Assembly (NCBI GenBank): GCA_005656395.1
Contig: SRSI01000050.1
Span: 2,418,001 to 2,482,000, forward strand
From: Strongyloides papillosus
Taxonomy: Eukaryota > Nematoda > Chromadorea > Rhabditida > Strongyloididae
Reading direction: 5' to 3'
DNA length: 64,000 nucleotides
Position numbers and translations under genes: made by a program. How positions within the stretch are numbered: the first letter of the stretch is position 1; each line of letters opens with the position of its first letter. Below the pieces are notes generated by a model. That model had not been told where the DNA came from. It did no database searches and was given only the letters and a program-made list of their open reading frames with translations. Below are positions 23,169-34,147 of the stretch, one piece after another.

Positions 23169-25308
23169 TTACTTATTAAAACAATATAACTCATCAGAAT
23201 TATCTAAACACTCAGAAACACCATTACAAAGTTCCTTTTCAGATATACATTTCTTGTTATCATGACATTGGAATTGATTAGGTAGGCACAATCTTGGATC
23301 ACAATTCTCCTCATCCTTTGAATCCTTGCAATGAACAACACCATCACAAAGGTAACGTTTACTTATACAACGAGGATCACTACCACCACAAAGTATCTCA
23401 GTTTGGTTATCACAATGCGAGTTACATGTTCTACCATCATCACCTAGTGTAAAGCCATCACTACAACTACATACAGCCGATGTAGCATTTTCTCTTAACA
23501 AACATAATTGTGAACATTTCATCTCATCACAAGGATTTTTAATGTCAGGTTGAACTGATTTGTGGAATATTTTTATTGAGTATGGTAGGAGAGCTGTTTG
23601 TGCTAGTACTGTAACGTTACTTCCATCATTTTTATTTGCTTTTAAGATTCCTCTATATGTCCAATCAGTCCAATAAACAAAGTCGTTATAGATTGTCATA
23701 CCAAACACATGGGGAACTGAAGCTGGATCAGAGATAATTGTCTTCCTTCCTGAACCATCTAAATTTGCAGATTGGATGGTATCTAAGAAAGCATCAGCCC
23801 AATATATTTTATTACTATAAATATCTATTGTCAAGGCATTTGGCCAAACAATACCATCAGTGATGATTTTCTTGAAATTACTTCCATCCATATTGGCAGA
23901 TGCGATGAAGGCATTCGATGACCAATCAGTACCAAATACCTTACCAATTAATGAGTGACATGCAAGAGCTCTTGGAGTCGTAAAAATATTCTTATACAAC
24001 CTCCTTCTAAATTTACCATCAAGTGTTTGGACAAACATATCAGATTTCCTGACAGTATACAAATTTCTGGCAACCCAGTCAACGGCAATTCCCTCAACAC
24101 CATCAACTTCGAATGTTTGGACGGATTCGGGGAATGCTCCATCGATGTCTATTTTTTCAATGACCTTTGTTTCTATGTCAACGTAAAATACTTTTTTATC
24201 TTTGATGTCAACATCTATCATGGCTGCTTTTTGTAGACCTGAACGTTGGAGTTGGAAGTTTTTGCCGTCGTCGGAGATGTTCCAGATACTTTGTCCGTGG
24301 GCGAAGAATAACCATGGTTGAGTTTGTTGGTCTATGAGGATACATGATTTGCCGTCTTCTCCGAGTTTGAATATGTTTTCATAGCATTCACAAGTGTAAG
24401 ATCCTTTTGTGTTAATACATTTTTGAGAACAAAGATGTTTTCCTTCGGAACACTCGTCAATATCTTCACATCTCATAGTTTTATTATTTCCACGGTATCC
24501 TTTAATGCATGTACAAGTTCCATTCTCATTGCATGTACCAATACTTTTTTCTAACTCCAATTCTTCAAATCTTCTCAAAATGGTATGGTATGATCCGATA
24601 CCGCAATTACCTTTTTGACTTATTTTATCAGCAATAAATGTTAAGATATCATGTTCTACATTACCTGCTTTGGGGCATTCTTTTAAGAAATTAGTTTGGG
24701 TATAACAATCAGAGGTACTCTTGATTACTCTGCATAACTCATCTTTTTCTTCCTCAACAATCGATGTTGAATTTGAAATAATTCCATTATCATGGTGAAA
24801 CAGTGAATTGGAGGTGGATGAATTGAAGAAGTATGTTATGTTGTCAAAACAATTAGTCATGTATTTTTCTGTTTGTACTTTCATGAAACACTCTTTCTCT
24901 GAGACTATTGAATCTTTGACAGGGAATTGGCAGAGGTATTCAAAGAGGTGTACTTGTTTTGGTGCTATAAATTCTCTAAAAGATACATTTTAATAACTTT
25001 AGAGAATTTAAATAAACTTACAAGCAATTTTTACTAATATTTTTCGTACATTTTTTGTAAATGTTTAGTTTGCCACATATTTTATCAATGTCACTTAATA
25101 ACGGGTGAAGAGATACTTTTTCAACATTTACATAATCCAATAAACTTGCACTACAATTTATAGCAATTCCTTCCTCAATTAAGTTACATGGTGATTGTGA
25201 TAATGGTGCCTTATCAATCGTAGTTTTGGGGATAATTATTGTATTTCCAGTGACACCAACATACAAGAACGTACTAATAATAAAAATTAAAATTCTAGAA
25301 ATCACCAT
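23169..25308 (-). CDS. Secreted LDL-receptor-like protein (EGF, YWTD propeller, LDLa)
   Basis: Exons 25022-25308 and 23169-24975, separated by a 46-nt intron (phase 2), give 697 residues. A signal peptide (MVISRILIFIISTFLYVGVTG) is followed by about 210 residues with scattered cysteines that I cannot assign. Then come an EGF module and a calcium-type EGF (DIDECSEGKHLCSQKC, about residues 260-310), a six-bladed YWTD propeller (about 320-580; IYWADAFLDTIQSANLDGSG, FVYWTDWTYRG), another EGF (CSQLCLLREN), and two LDL-receptor class A modules at the very end with the acidic calcium cage (CKDSKDEENC, CLDNSDELYC). There is no transmembrane segment or cytoplasmic tail: the stop follows four residues after the last LDLa cysteine. 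So it is probably secreted and binds lipoprotein-like or matrix ligands. The orthologue in C. elegans is not assigned here. Confidence 0.88.
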
Positions 25309-26075
25309 ATCTAGATAATTTAATAGACTATAATAAATGAATTTACCTACCGAAATTCAATAACTATAAACGTTCTCAAAAAGTTATTAAGGAGTGGATA
25401 CTTAACCGGGATAATCTCCTCCTAAATAATTCATTGCAATAGAAATTGGCCAAAGTTTTGAATAGAATCAACAAAATACTTAGACTAGTAATAATAATAT
25501 ATATAAACATGTAATTTATCACAAGTTACACATAAGATCTAAGAAATAATATTGACAATTCATTTATTTACTTAAAGACATCCTAAAATTTCTGTAAACA
25601 CTTCTCTATCCATAGGAGTGTGATTGACCTTTTCGGCATTTAATATTACCATGAAACATAATACTTAAAAGTAATTAACTTTTCATATTTGTAAAATGGA
25701 TTTCAGCTACAATATAAACGAATGAATATAAGGTAAAAGACACATATTTGTAAAACTAAATCTTTGTTTGAATATTTTGGATTGTTTAACATAACATTAT
25801 TTTAAATTTAAAGTTATTTGATTTACTACCTTAATAGTATCTTAATAAAGTTCAATACTGTTACTTTATTATTATTAAAATTATATTTAGAGGTTAATAA
25901 AGTCAACAACTTTGACGCATTCTTATTCAAGTATTTAATAAACTTAATATAAAAAAAATATAACATTTATTGACCATAATTTGGTCATTTATCATATACA
26001 AAAAATATAAAAGAAAATTTCTCTTATTAAAAACTCAAAAATATACATTTTAACCAAAAAAAAAATAAAACAAAT
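25309..26075. other. Intergenic region
   Basis: About 770 nt between the start of the LDL-receptor-like gene and the stop of the metallophosphoesterase gene, both on the minus strand. It is AT-rich and must hold the promoter of the former. Nothing else seen. Confidence 0.5.
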
Positions 26076-27643
26076 TTATCCTTGTCTCAGGGAGATTAAT
26101 GTTATTTCGCAAGAATTCCACCGTTTTACAGGAGGTCCCCAGAAGTTTGTACCTAAAAACGACAAATAAAATTAAAATATCTCTATCATAAAAAAAATCT
26201 CATACCTGCTGAAACGTATATTTGTGAATTTCCTATAACTGTATGAAGACCAGATAAATAAGTATTTAGAAGCCAAGCTATTGGATAAACAACATAAAAT
26301 TGTCCTGCATGAGTATGACCAGAAAGAGTAAGATGGACCGGTTTTGATTTTAGTAAAGGAGACCTTAAAATTGCATTTGCTGCATTTGGTTGATGTACCA
26401 GTAGAATGTTAGTAGAATTGTTATCAGGACACCCCTCTAAAGCTTTTTTAGCATCTGTTCCATGTCCGGGAACCTTTATATTCGTTGAAAATATATCATC
26501 AACCCCAGCAACACAAATGACGTTATTTGAGTTTTCTCTTTTAATGATGTGATTTGAATTTCTTAGTATTGTCATGTTTACATTTTTATCGAAGAATGAC
26601 ATCCATGTATCAATGTTATCTTGATAATATTCATGGTTTCCTGTGACAAAAAATGTACCGTACTTTGATTTTAGGTTATTTATCAGTTTTACTCTTTCAC
26701 CCAAATATTCAACGTACCCATCGACTAAGTCACCTGATATTGCTATCATGTGGGGATTTAGTTTATTAACTGTATTAACCATTCTTTCGATACGATCCTT
26801 ATAGACAGTTGGACCGATATGGACATCTGTAAGGAGGGCTATAGAAAAATGTTCATACTCTGGTGGAAGATTATGAATCCTAACATCAACCTTCTTTAAC
26901 GTATAATCGGAATTGGTAACAGTATATCCATGAATAGTAAGGAAGAATGAAAAAAATATCCCAAAAATAGTAATAAGATTTCTATAATATTCAGGAATAA
27001 ATTTCGTTACACTCTGTTGAGTTGTCAGAGAAATGATACCAAGAACAAAATACTCTACTGCTAAAAGGAATAGTATTAACAGATTAAAATGTAAATATAC
27101 AGAAAATGCCATAAAACATAATGTTATAATTAATGAGTTTTCCGGAGATTTCATATAAAATGTCAGCCAACAGCAATGTGTCATTAGGCATATTATAAAT
27201 GCTACAGCACGTGAAATAATTTTAAAGGATACTGTTGAGTGTTTTCCAAGAAGAAAAATCCTCTTCATTGTGACTGTGGAACCGATAAACATCCCAAATT
27301 GTGCTAATATTATTACTTGGACTCTTTTTAGCATTGCTTTTCTCTTGTCATCCGCCAACATCATGAAGAGTGTTATGAAGAGGAATAGTAAAACACCGAT
27401 GATGGCAAAATTTCTCCAGTATATTAACATTCTCATTATATCAAATTTTTGTCCCTTCTTCTTTCCTAGACAACCACAATCTTCTATATCTTTTTCTTCT
27501 TTACTTTCAATTAGAGGAACTTTCTTTTCATCATCTACTTCTTTTCTCGATACTGGTGAAGTAGATGATGAATTTATTATACGAGTACTATCCGTATAAT
27601 ATTTTGGTGGCAATCCACTATCGTTCTTAATGATTGCAGTAGG
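26076..27643 (-). CDS. Transmembrane metallophosphoesterase, TMPPE-like; 5' exon not found
   Basis: Exons 26206-27643 and 26076-26152, joined over a 53-nt intron in phase 1. The N-terminal half holds several hydrophobic helices (five or so between residues about 70 and 250). The C-terminal half is a calcineurin-type metallophosphoesterase with all signature blocks: LLTDVHIGP, ISGDLVDG, VTGNHEYY, LVHQPNA and SGHTHAGQ. The second exon gives the family ending GTNFWGPPVKRW then CEITLISLR. The frame stays open upstream to an acceptor (CTATATAG) at 27644-27645 and has no good ATG there; the first in-frame ATG is downstream, just before the first membrane helix. So a short upstream coding exon is missing, or translation starts internally. 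The substrate of TMPPE proteins is not established. Confidence 0.85.
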
Positions 27644-27645
27644 CT

Positions 27646-28840
27646 ATATAGTAAATAATTTTATTAATAAAATTAATAAAATATGATAAGAAAAATAATA
27701 ATAATGGAATTAAATCGATGTTGTAGGAAATTAAAAATTAAAATGCAACTTTATTTATCAATATTATAAATATAAAAGGGAATTTTTACGGTTATCATAA
27801 TTAGCATCCTAATTATTGATAAGATAACACATATTCAAAATAAAAAAATAATACATTACTTAATTTAGGGCAATCAATGTAATTTTTCTTATACTAATAT
27901 GTACCTAAGGATTATTTAAATATACATTGGATGATATCATATTTGTAAAATAATAGTTTTAGTAAAATTTATGATGCATAATTGATTTTTATTTGTTATC
28001 ATTTAGTTAATACCAATCTGCTTTACTACAACACAACATTATCACATTCACGTTTTAATTTTGTTTAAATTTTATAGTGTCAATAAATTATCACCAGAAG
28101 TAATATATATATTTAGTAACACCATGAAATGTTTTATTAATATTAATGGTCTTTTTGAACCTAAATAAATTAGACATCTTTATAAAATAAATAACTTACT
28201 TAATATTTTAAATAAAAAGTCAATTGTTTAGTGCATCTTTTTATTTAAGATTTTAAAATTTTTGTCATAAAAATATATAAAATCAATAGGTATGATTCAC
28301 ATTTTTATTAACTACTAAGATAATACAATAAATATTTATACAAATTTTCTGTATTTAAATTTTTCAAAAGTCTCCACTCCCATAATAATAATAATCTTAA
28401 TTGTTTAAATATAAAAATAATTAATTTTTATGGTCGAAAATAATCATTTATTATAAGAAGGAAGTTTAAATTGTGTTATTTAATATATTTCTCTTTAAAA
28501 TAAACAGCTACATCATAACATAAAATTAAAGTATAATAAAAAGAAAAGTAAAGAACGAACGAACAGAGTTAGTTAATATTTCTCCTCCACTTCAAGTGGA
28601 AGATATTGGAGTACTATGTATTTCTAAGTTAATGCATTATTTATAATCTCAAAAAAAACAAGTTTAATTTTTGAGTGATATATTTTTTAAATACACTTCA
28701 TATTAGATTGTTAACTAGTATCAAATAACATATTTATGGTATGTGGATAATGGAGATAGGAAAAGAAGTTATTGATTTTATAATCTCTTCCTCGTTTTTG
28801 TAAATATTTTTAGTAACATCTTTTTTATTTTTTCCTTTTT
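27646..28840. other. Intergenic region, divergent promoters
   Basis: About 1.2 kb between the minus-strand metallophosphoesterase gene and the plus-strand ARPC5 gene. It probably includes the missing first exon of the former. Short AAAGAACGAACGAACAG simple repeat at 28551-28567. No other element recognised. Confidence 0.5.
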
Positions 28841-28847
28841 AGAGAGG
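28830..28847 (+). promoter_or_regulatory. Candidate spliced-leader acceptor before ARPC5
   Basis: TTTTCCTTTTTAG is followed by AGAGG and the ATG at 28848. The strong polypyrimidine AG five bases before a start codon is typical of a trans-splice acceptor and supports this start. Confidence 0.5.
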
Positions 28848-29359
28848 ATGGCTAAAAATACTTCGAATACAAGTTATAGAAAGTTAGATGTGGATGCTTT
28901 TGATCCGGAGAAGTATGATGAGAATGAGGATATGTTTACAGGGAGTCCATTAGCTGTTGGTCCTGATGACAAATTGGTCCAACAACTCTTAACTAGTGGT
29001 AAGAATGTAGAAGCACTAAAAGCTGCTTTGTGTAATCCTCCATTAAACGTAAAAAATACGGTATGTTAATAATTATTTTAATAGTTACATTTACTTAATT
29101 ATAGGATGGAGTACTAGAAAAAGCTGTAGCAACAGTAGTTAAGACATTAACAAACCACAGAAACGCTGAAATTAGAGATTCTATTAAAGAGCTAAATGAT
29201 GATGAAGTAGACATTTTAATGAAATATATTTATAAAGGAATGGAGATAATGCCAGATGGTGGTGTATGTAATTCCTTACTATCCTGGCATTCACATGCTT
29301 TTGAACGTTGTGGACATGGTGGTATAATGAGAGTCTTTAGCGACAGAACCCGTCTCTGA
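28848..29359 (+). CDS. ARPC5: Arp2/3 complex subunit 5 (ARPC5, p16)
   Basis: The smallest subunit of the actin-nucleating Arp2/3 complex. Exons 28848-29060 and 29105-29359 flank a 44-nt intron (phase 0) and give 155 residues, the usual ARPC5 size (human 151). Recognisable blocks are YRKLDVDAFDPEKYDENED near the N terminus, ALKAALCNPPLNVKN, the helix EKAVATVVKTL, VDILMKYIYKGME, and the C-terminal LSWHSHAFERCGHGGIMRVF ending in DRTRL. The worm orthologue is arx-7. It is convergent with the PIG-N-like gene, with 113 nt between stops. Nothing unusual in the protein. Confidence 0.96.
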
Positions 29360-29472
29360 TTTAAAAATAAAATGACACATTTAAGTTAGAGAATGGTACA
29401 AAAATTAAATTATTATTATTGTGAGAAATAAAATTTATAAATAACTGGTTTTACATTATATGATATATTTAA

Positions 29473-32200
29473 TTATACACTTTCTTTATTTTTCTTTTCA
29501 TTTTCAATGGATGGATCTTGTAGTTGAAAGAATATTCTTATATTAGGACAATCCCAAAGCATTAATAAATTTCCTATATTTAAAAGAACAAAAACAAGAA
29601 GTGACAAAGTTATAGAGATAATATAATTAGACAATGCTACTCCTATTTCCACTAATGTCCCTTCATCTTTAAGCTGGAGGAACATAAAGAACGCCATAAC
29701 ATTTGATAACAACATAATAAGAATAGAAAATCTATATAAGGCACCAGCTTTCCTGGCTAAAGTATTACAAATTGCCAAAGTTACAACAAATAAAGGTATA
29801 ATTTTTTTAAGCAACAATAAATAATATACGGTGGTTGATGAAAAAATTTTAAAAAAAGAGGGGATAGTTATATTAATATTACATATTGTAAATGATGTTA
29901 TGTTATCAGTGGCAAAAAATGCCACGAGCAATAAAGACATGGCTGTGTATGCTCTTTGATATTCTTGGTTAGAGAATCTGCCGAAAATTGCATCATCTGA
30001 TGATGACGGTATCGATATTAGTTTTAAATTTAAAAATTCATTCTCAAGATATATACAATGTTCTAGTCTTACATAACAATATAATATAACGATAAAAACA
30101 AGAATAAACAGTAGTTCATATGATATTGATAATATGGAGTATGCTAAAAATAAGCCTGTATAAGATATGATAAGTTTATCTGATAAGTTTAAAATTGAAA
30201 GAAAAGGGAATACCACTATAAATAAGGGCAAAGTTAGAAGTATAATAGAAGTAAAAATAGTAGATTCAACACCATATGCTATTAATAATATGAAAGGAAA
30301 ACATATAAAAACATAGGATATACACTTTTTCAATTCTTTTTGACTTGAAGATAAATTATATGAGTGATATATAAATAATAATGTCCCAAGAACATAAGTT
30401 ATAAATAGAATAGTTTTTGAATAGTGTTGTGGTGAAGGTAATGGTAAAAATGGAAATATTGATAAAATTAAACATCCAACAGACCAAATAATGTTATATG
30501 GATGTGTTTTATTATGATGTAAGTGGGGGAGTAAACTGAGGGCTAATAGTATTAGTGTAAGACAACGTCGATCATAAAATGAACATAAAAATAGTGTTAA
30601 GGGAATTATTTTAGATATAAAGCTAATAAATATTTCAATAAGGTATGTTTTGGCAGTTGCTAATGGAATCTTAAATATGAATTTAATGTATGAGGGTATA
30701 GAAAAAATGTTATTGAAGAGGGACAAAAGGTAAACAGGTGTTAGGTGGTACAATGAATAAGTAAATGATTTCCCTAAATAGATGTCAGATATAAGGGCAA
30801 TGGCAAGACAAATTAGAAATGCTGGCTTTGGGATGAAATCTCGGCGTTCAATGGCATTAAAACAATGGTATCTTCCAATAAATTCATGAACCATAACAAC
30901 CCATACAATGAATGTTGCTGATAGGCAGTAAGTTAGAAAACTTCTATCATAATTATGGAAATAATACAAAGCTTTCTTGACTCGTGGTATCATACCAAGA
31001 CACATTGAAGCAGCTGTATCATAACGGCGATGCTCAGCTAACCTTGTCACTTCTTTTGTTAATGTTGTCAATGTTTCTTGTGTAAATTGAGTATCTTCCT
31101 TAAAAAAGAAAGTATGATTAAAAACTTCTTCTCTTTTAATTAAATATTGTTCAACCATTTGTTTTAAATTTCCACACGAAGCTTGGTATTTATATGTTGG
31201 TGATGATTTAAGAAAATTTTGTGGAACAATTCCAAGATTATTTTTAGGAATTCCTATACCAATTAAACTTGATATGTATGCAGCAATATCAATTTGTTTA
31301 ATATGTTGTTTCCTCCTATAAACTTGAACACCTGGACCCCATGCTATAAATGGTACTTGTCTTTCGAAGATTGAATTATCGTCGTGTCTTCCAAAATCTG
31401 ATATTCCATGATCGGAGGTAAAAATATAAGCTGTTGAGTGATCGGGATATATTGTTTCTATCATTCTATATACTTCTGATATATTTTTATCAATTTCAAT
31501 AAGCATATCAAGGTACTCCTTTGAGGTGGGCTTGAAAATATGTCCAACAATATCTGTACTTTCTAAATGAATAAAAGTAATAATTTTACTTTCTTCCTGA
31601 GTAAATGAATAATTTTTGTAAAATTGTTTTACTCTATCAAAAATCCAATTTGAGGATATTTCATAATTTGAATATTTTTTACTTTTTTGAATAAAAGGGA
31701 AAGTTTTGATGTTATCAGTATTCTTGTCAAATAATTTTATGACATTTTGACTACCAAAAAGAAATGATTTTCTTGCTCTATCAAAGATTGTATCAATTTT
31801 AACGGGATTTGTCTTCAGTATCATACCCAAGACATCTTCATACACTCCCGCTGTTGATGCAATGTAATTGGCCCTTGTATCATGAGTTGGTAGATATGTT
31901 TCACCAACCCCAAACAATGCTCTACCTTCATTAATAAGTTTATTTAGAAACTTAATATTAGGTAAATTTTTATAAAATACACTCTCTTTTACACCACCTA
32001 AAAATAATACATATAAAATTATAAAACTTTATTTATTTACCTGCACTAAAAATAACTAATCTCTTTGCTAATCCATGAGTAGAAACTTCATGGGATCTCT
32101 TAATATTCAATATCGGAGTAGTAAAAAAGATTGTAAATGGAGCAAACAAAAGTATCTGGTGTGCAATAACAATTCCAATTATTGCTAATAACAATTTCAT
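29473..32200 (-). CDS. PIGN: GPI ethanolamine phosphate transferase 1, PIG-N-like, with altered active-site residues
   Basis: Exons 32041-32200 and 29473-31997, joined over a 43-nt intron in phase 1, encode 894 residues (human PIG-N is about 930). PIG-N adds ethanolamine phosphate to the first mannose of the GPI anchor in the ER membrane. The N-terminal membrane anchor (LLLAIIGIVIAHQILLFAPF), the lumenal alkaline-phosphatase-fold domain (residues about 45-330) and about 14 C-terminal membrane helices are present. Metal-site blocks seen are STDIVGH and FTSDHGISDFGRH. Against the family pattern as I recall it, the early ADG with its metal-binding Asp reads AGG (IFSAGGVKES), and the TESRPGH region reads THDTRANY. 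The start is at 32200; the exon join is required, since it restores the VIFSAGG block. It is the left neighbour of the tandem array. Confidence 0.88.
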
Positions 32201-32484
32201 TTTAGAAAAACAACATCAACAATACTTGTAATATTTTAAAATAGGTTTATACAATGGTTTAGATATTAGAGATAATTTAAAATGCCAACAAGATCTTGGC
32301 CAAGTCGTTATGGGAGTAATCAGCATTATCTTACAAAATGTGTCTGGTCAGATATTTTTAAATAATGGTGTGTAATGTTGAGAGCAGAAGTTTTGCAATT
32401 TAGTATGTTGTTCTTTTGAGAGGGTTTGTTTAACTGACAAAATATTATATTAAGTAATTTCTATTACACAATATAAAATAAATG
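32201..32484. other. Upstream region of the PIG-N-like gene
   Basis: Non-repeated AT-rich sequence between the PIG-N start codon and the first recognisable array sequence. It should contain the PIG-N promoter. Confidence 0.45.
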
Positions 32485-33218
32485 AATCAAAAAATTGAAT
32501 TTTTGATTCGGTTATTATTCAAACAATTTGGTACAATTTATTTTAAAGTTAAATATATTATTTTTAATATTTAATTTATATGATCTATTTGCCATTTCCG
32601 CTATCATATAACTGTTTATATCTGTAAATGGATTTAAATTTTATTTTTAATTATTAAACATTTTTTAAAGAAAAATATGACATATTTTTTTGCATTTAAC
32701 AATTCAATAAATCTATTTTTATTAGAATAATTTCATTTTATCAATTTACAACAATCTTTAATAAACTCAAAAAAGTTTCATGTTTATTATGTCCTATTTA
32801 ATAATCAAAAAAATCACGTAATTTTTATACATCATGCAAAAAGAACCATTTTAGCGAAATTATTATTAAACAATTTGGAAATGTTTAAAAAAATTATAAT
32901 CGACTATTTATGAGGATCAATAAACTTAATTCTGTTACTAATTGTTTTATAAATAAATTCTTATGTATTTGCAGTTATGATATTCATAATATTATTATTA
33001 TGCGATATATTACAGAAGCGTTAGTATGTTTATTTTTCATCTAATAAAAATTTTCTTGGTAATTTAAAAAAAATTTATTTTCATTTCTAATTGAATTAGA
33101 ATAGTTAAATGGAAATTTTTTAAACAATACTAAACTTAATATTTTCTCAAAAATTTTTTATATTTTAAATGAAGCTCGGCTAAATTTTCTCTTAATACGT
33201 TGTGGAAAGGTTAAATGT

Positions 33219-34070
33219 TTACCTTCCTTTAGATCTTCTTTTTTTTCTTTTTTTTTCTTTTTTTTTCTTTTCATTTGTATTATTTTCATGTTTTCTATTT
33301 ATGCTTTTTCTAATTGTATTTCTAAAACCTGATAAGAACGTACTGCGCTTTCTATTTCCATTTTTTTTAAAACTCACATTGCTTTTAATACTGTCACGGC
33401 TTCCACGTCTCGAATCATCTTGTGACACAGATAGAGAGTTTCTTGATCTTGAAAGTTTGGAGTCTCTTTTACTTGAATGTCCGCGGGTTATTTGACTTGT
33501 GGAACTCCTTGATTTTGTGGAGTCACTTGAACTTGAACGTCTGCGGGTTATTTGACTTGTGGAACTCTTTGAATTTATGGAGTCTCTTGATCTTGAAAGT
33601 TTAGAGTATCTTGTACTTGAATGTCTGCGGGTTTTATGACTTCCGAGTCCCATTGAACTTATGGAGCCCATTGACCCTGAAAGCATGGAGAATCTTGTAC
33701 TTGAATGTCTGGAGGTTCTTCCACCTCTGGGTTTTATTGAATTTATGGAGTCCATTGATCTTGAAAGCATGGAAAATCTTGTACTTGAATGTCTGGAGGT
33801 TCTTCCACTTCTGGGTTTTATTGAATTTATGGACTCCATTGATCTTGAAAGCATGGAAAATCTTGTACTTGAATGTCTGGAGGTTCTTCCACTTCTGAAT
33901 CTTATTGAATTTCTGGATTTCAATGACGATAAGGAGTTTCTTAGATCTGAATTTATGGAGTTTACTGAACTTGAACCCATGGAGCTTCTTCCCGAAAGTG
34001 AACCGGACTTTACTAATTCAATAAATGAAAATAAAAAAATATATTTTTTAATATGATCAAGAGAAATCAT
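33219..34070 (-). CDS. Array gene 1: secreted Ser/Arg-rich repeat protein (283 aa)
   Basis: The largest family member, intronless. Signal peptide MISLDHIKKYIFLFSF then IELVKS, with V-K-S fitting the -3/-1 rule for cleavage. The mature part is almost entirely Ser, Arg and Lys. It contains an internal repeat of 28 residues (core GRTSRHSSTRFSMLSRSM), then degenerating copies, and ends in a Lys/Arg tail (KKEKKRKKRRSKGR). I chose the Met at 34070 because it is the one conserved in all nine copies. The frame extends 23 codons upstream to 34139, but that stretch is the promoter and leader in other copies. The repeat makes this member about twice as long as its siblings. Function unknown: highly basic, Cys-free, probably disordered after secretion. 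Confidence 0.8.
   Translation of the reverse strand: MISLDHIKKYIFLFSFIELVKSGSLSGRSSMGSSSVNSINSDLRNSLSSLKSRNSIRFRSGRTSRHSSTRFSMLSRSMESINSIKPRSGRTSRHSSTRFSMLSRSMDSINSIKPRGGRTSRHSSTRFSMLSGSMGSISSMGLGSHKTRRHSSTRYSKLSRSRDSINSKSSTSQITRRRSSSSDSTKSRSSTSQITRGHSSKRDSKLSRSRNSLSVSQDDSRRGSRDSIKSNVSFKKNGNRKRSTFLSGFRNTIRKSINRKHENNTNEKKKKEKKRKKRRSKGR
33473..33900 (-). repeat. 84-bp minisatellite inside array gene 1
   Basis: The word TTGAATGTCT (or a one-base variant) recurs at 33533, 33617, 33701, 33785 and 33869, exactly 84 bp apart, and once more 60 bp away at 33473. The two copies nearest the start codon are almost identical; the others decay towards the 3' end. 84 bp is 28 codons, so the reading frame is kept. 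Confidence 0.9.
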
Positions 34071-34113
34071 ACTAATATGAAATTTTATTTGTAATACAAA
34101 CTGAAAATTTAAT

Positions 34114-34147
34114 TTTTTTATATAATACAAAAGTATCAAAAATTAAC
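34114..34147 (-). promoter_or_regulatory. Promoter module of array gene 1
   Basis: On the minus strand: GTTAATTTTTGATACTTT, a short gap, then TTATATAAAAAAA, with the TATA word about 48 nt before the ATG. The same pair of words at the same spacing precedes the other array genes. Confidence 0.7.

Noticed and set aside
28551..28567. AACGAACGAAC simple repeat before ARPC5
   Set aside because: Only three short periods; nothing suggests function beyond a small microsatellite.
33661..34056. 131-codon plus-strand frame (and others at 33422-33898) opposite array gene 1
   Set aside because: These are the antisense of the Ser/Arg-rich repeat: the complement of such codons seldom makes stops. No promoter, no signal, and the repeat period explains the apparent Leu/Glu repeats. 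A similar antisense frame lies opposite gene 3 (39089-39292).
34071..34139. N-terminal extension of array gene 1 (and of 2, 3, 4, 5, 7, 9) from upstream start codons
   Set aside because: The extension would include the TATA word, differs in length in every copy and is closed in genes 6 and 8, where the frame starts exactly at the conserved Met before the signal peptide.
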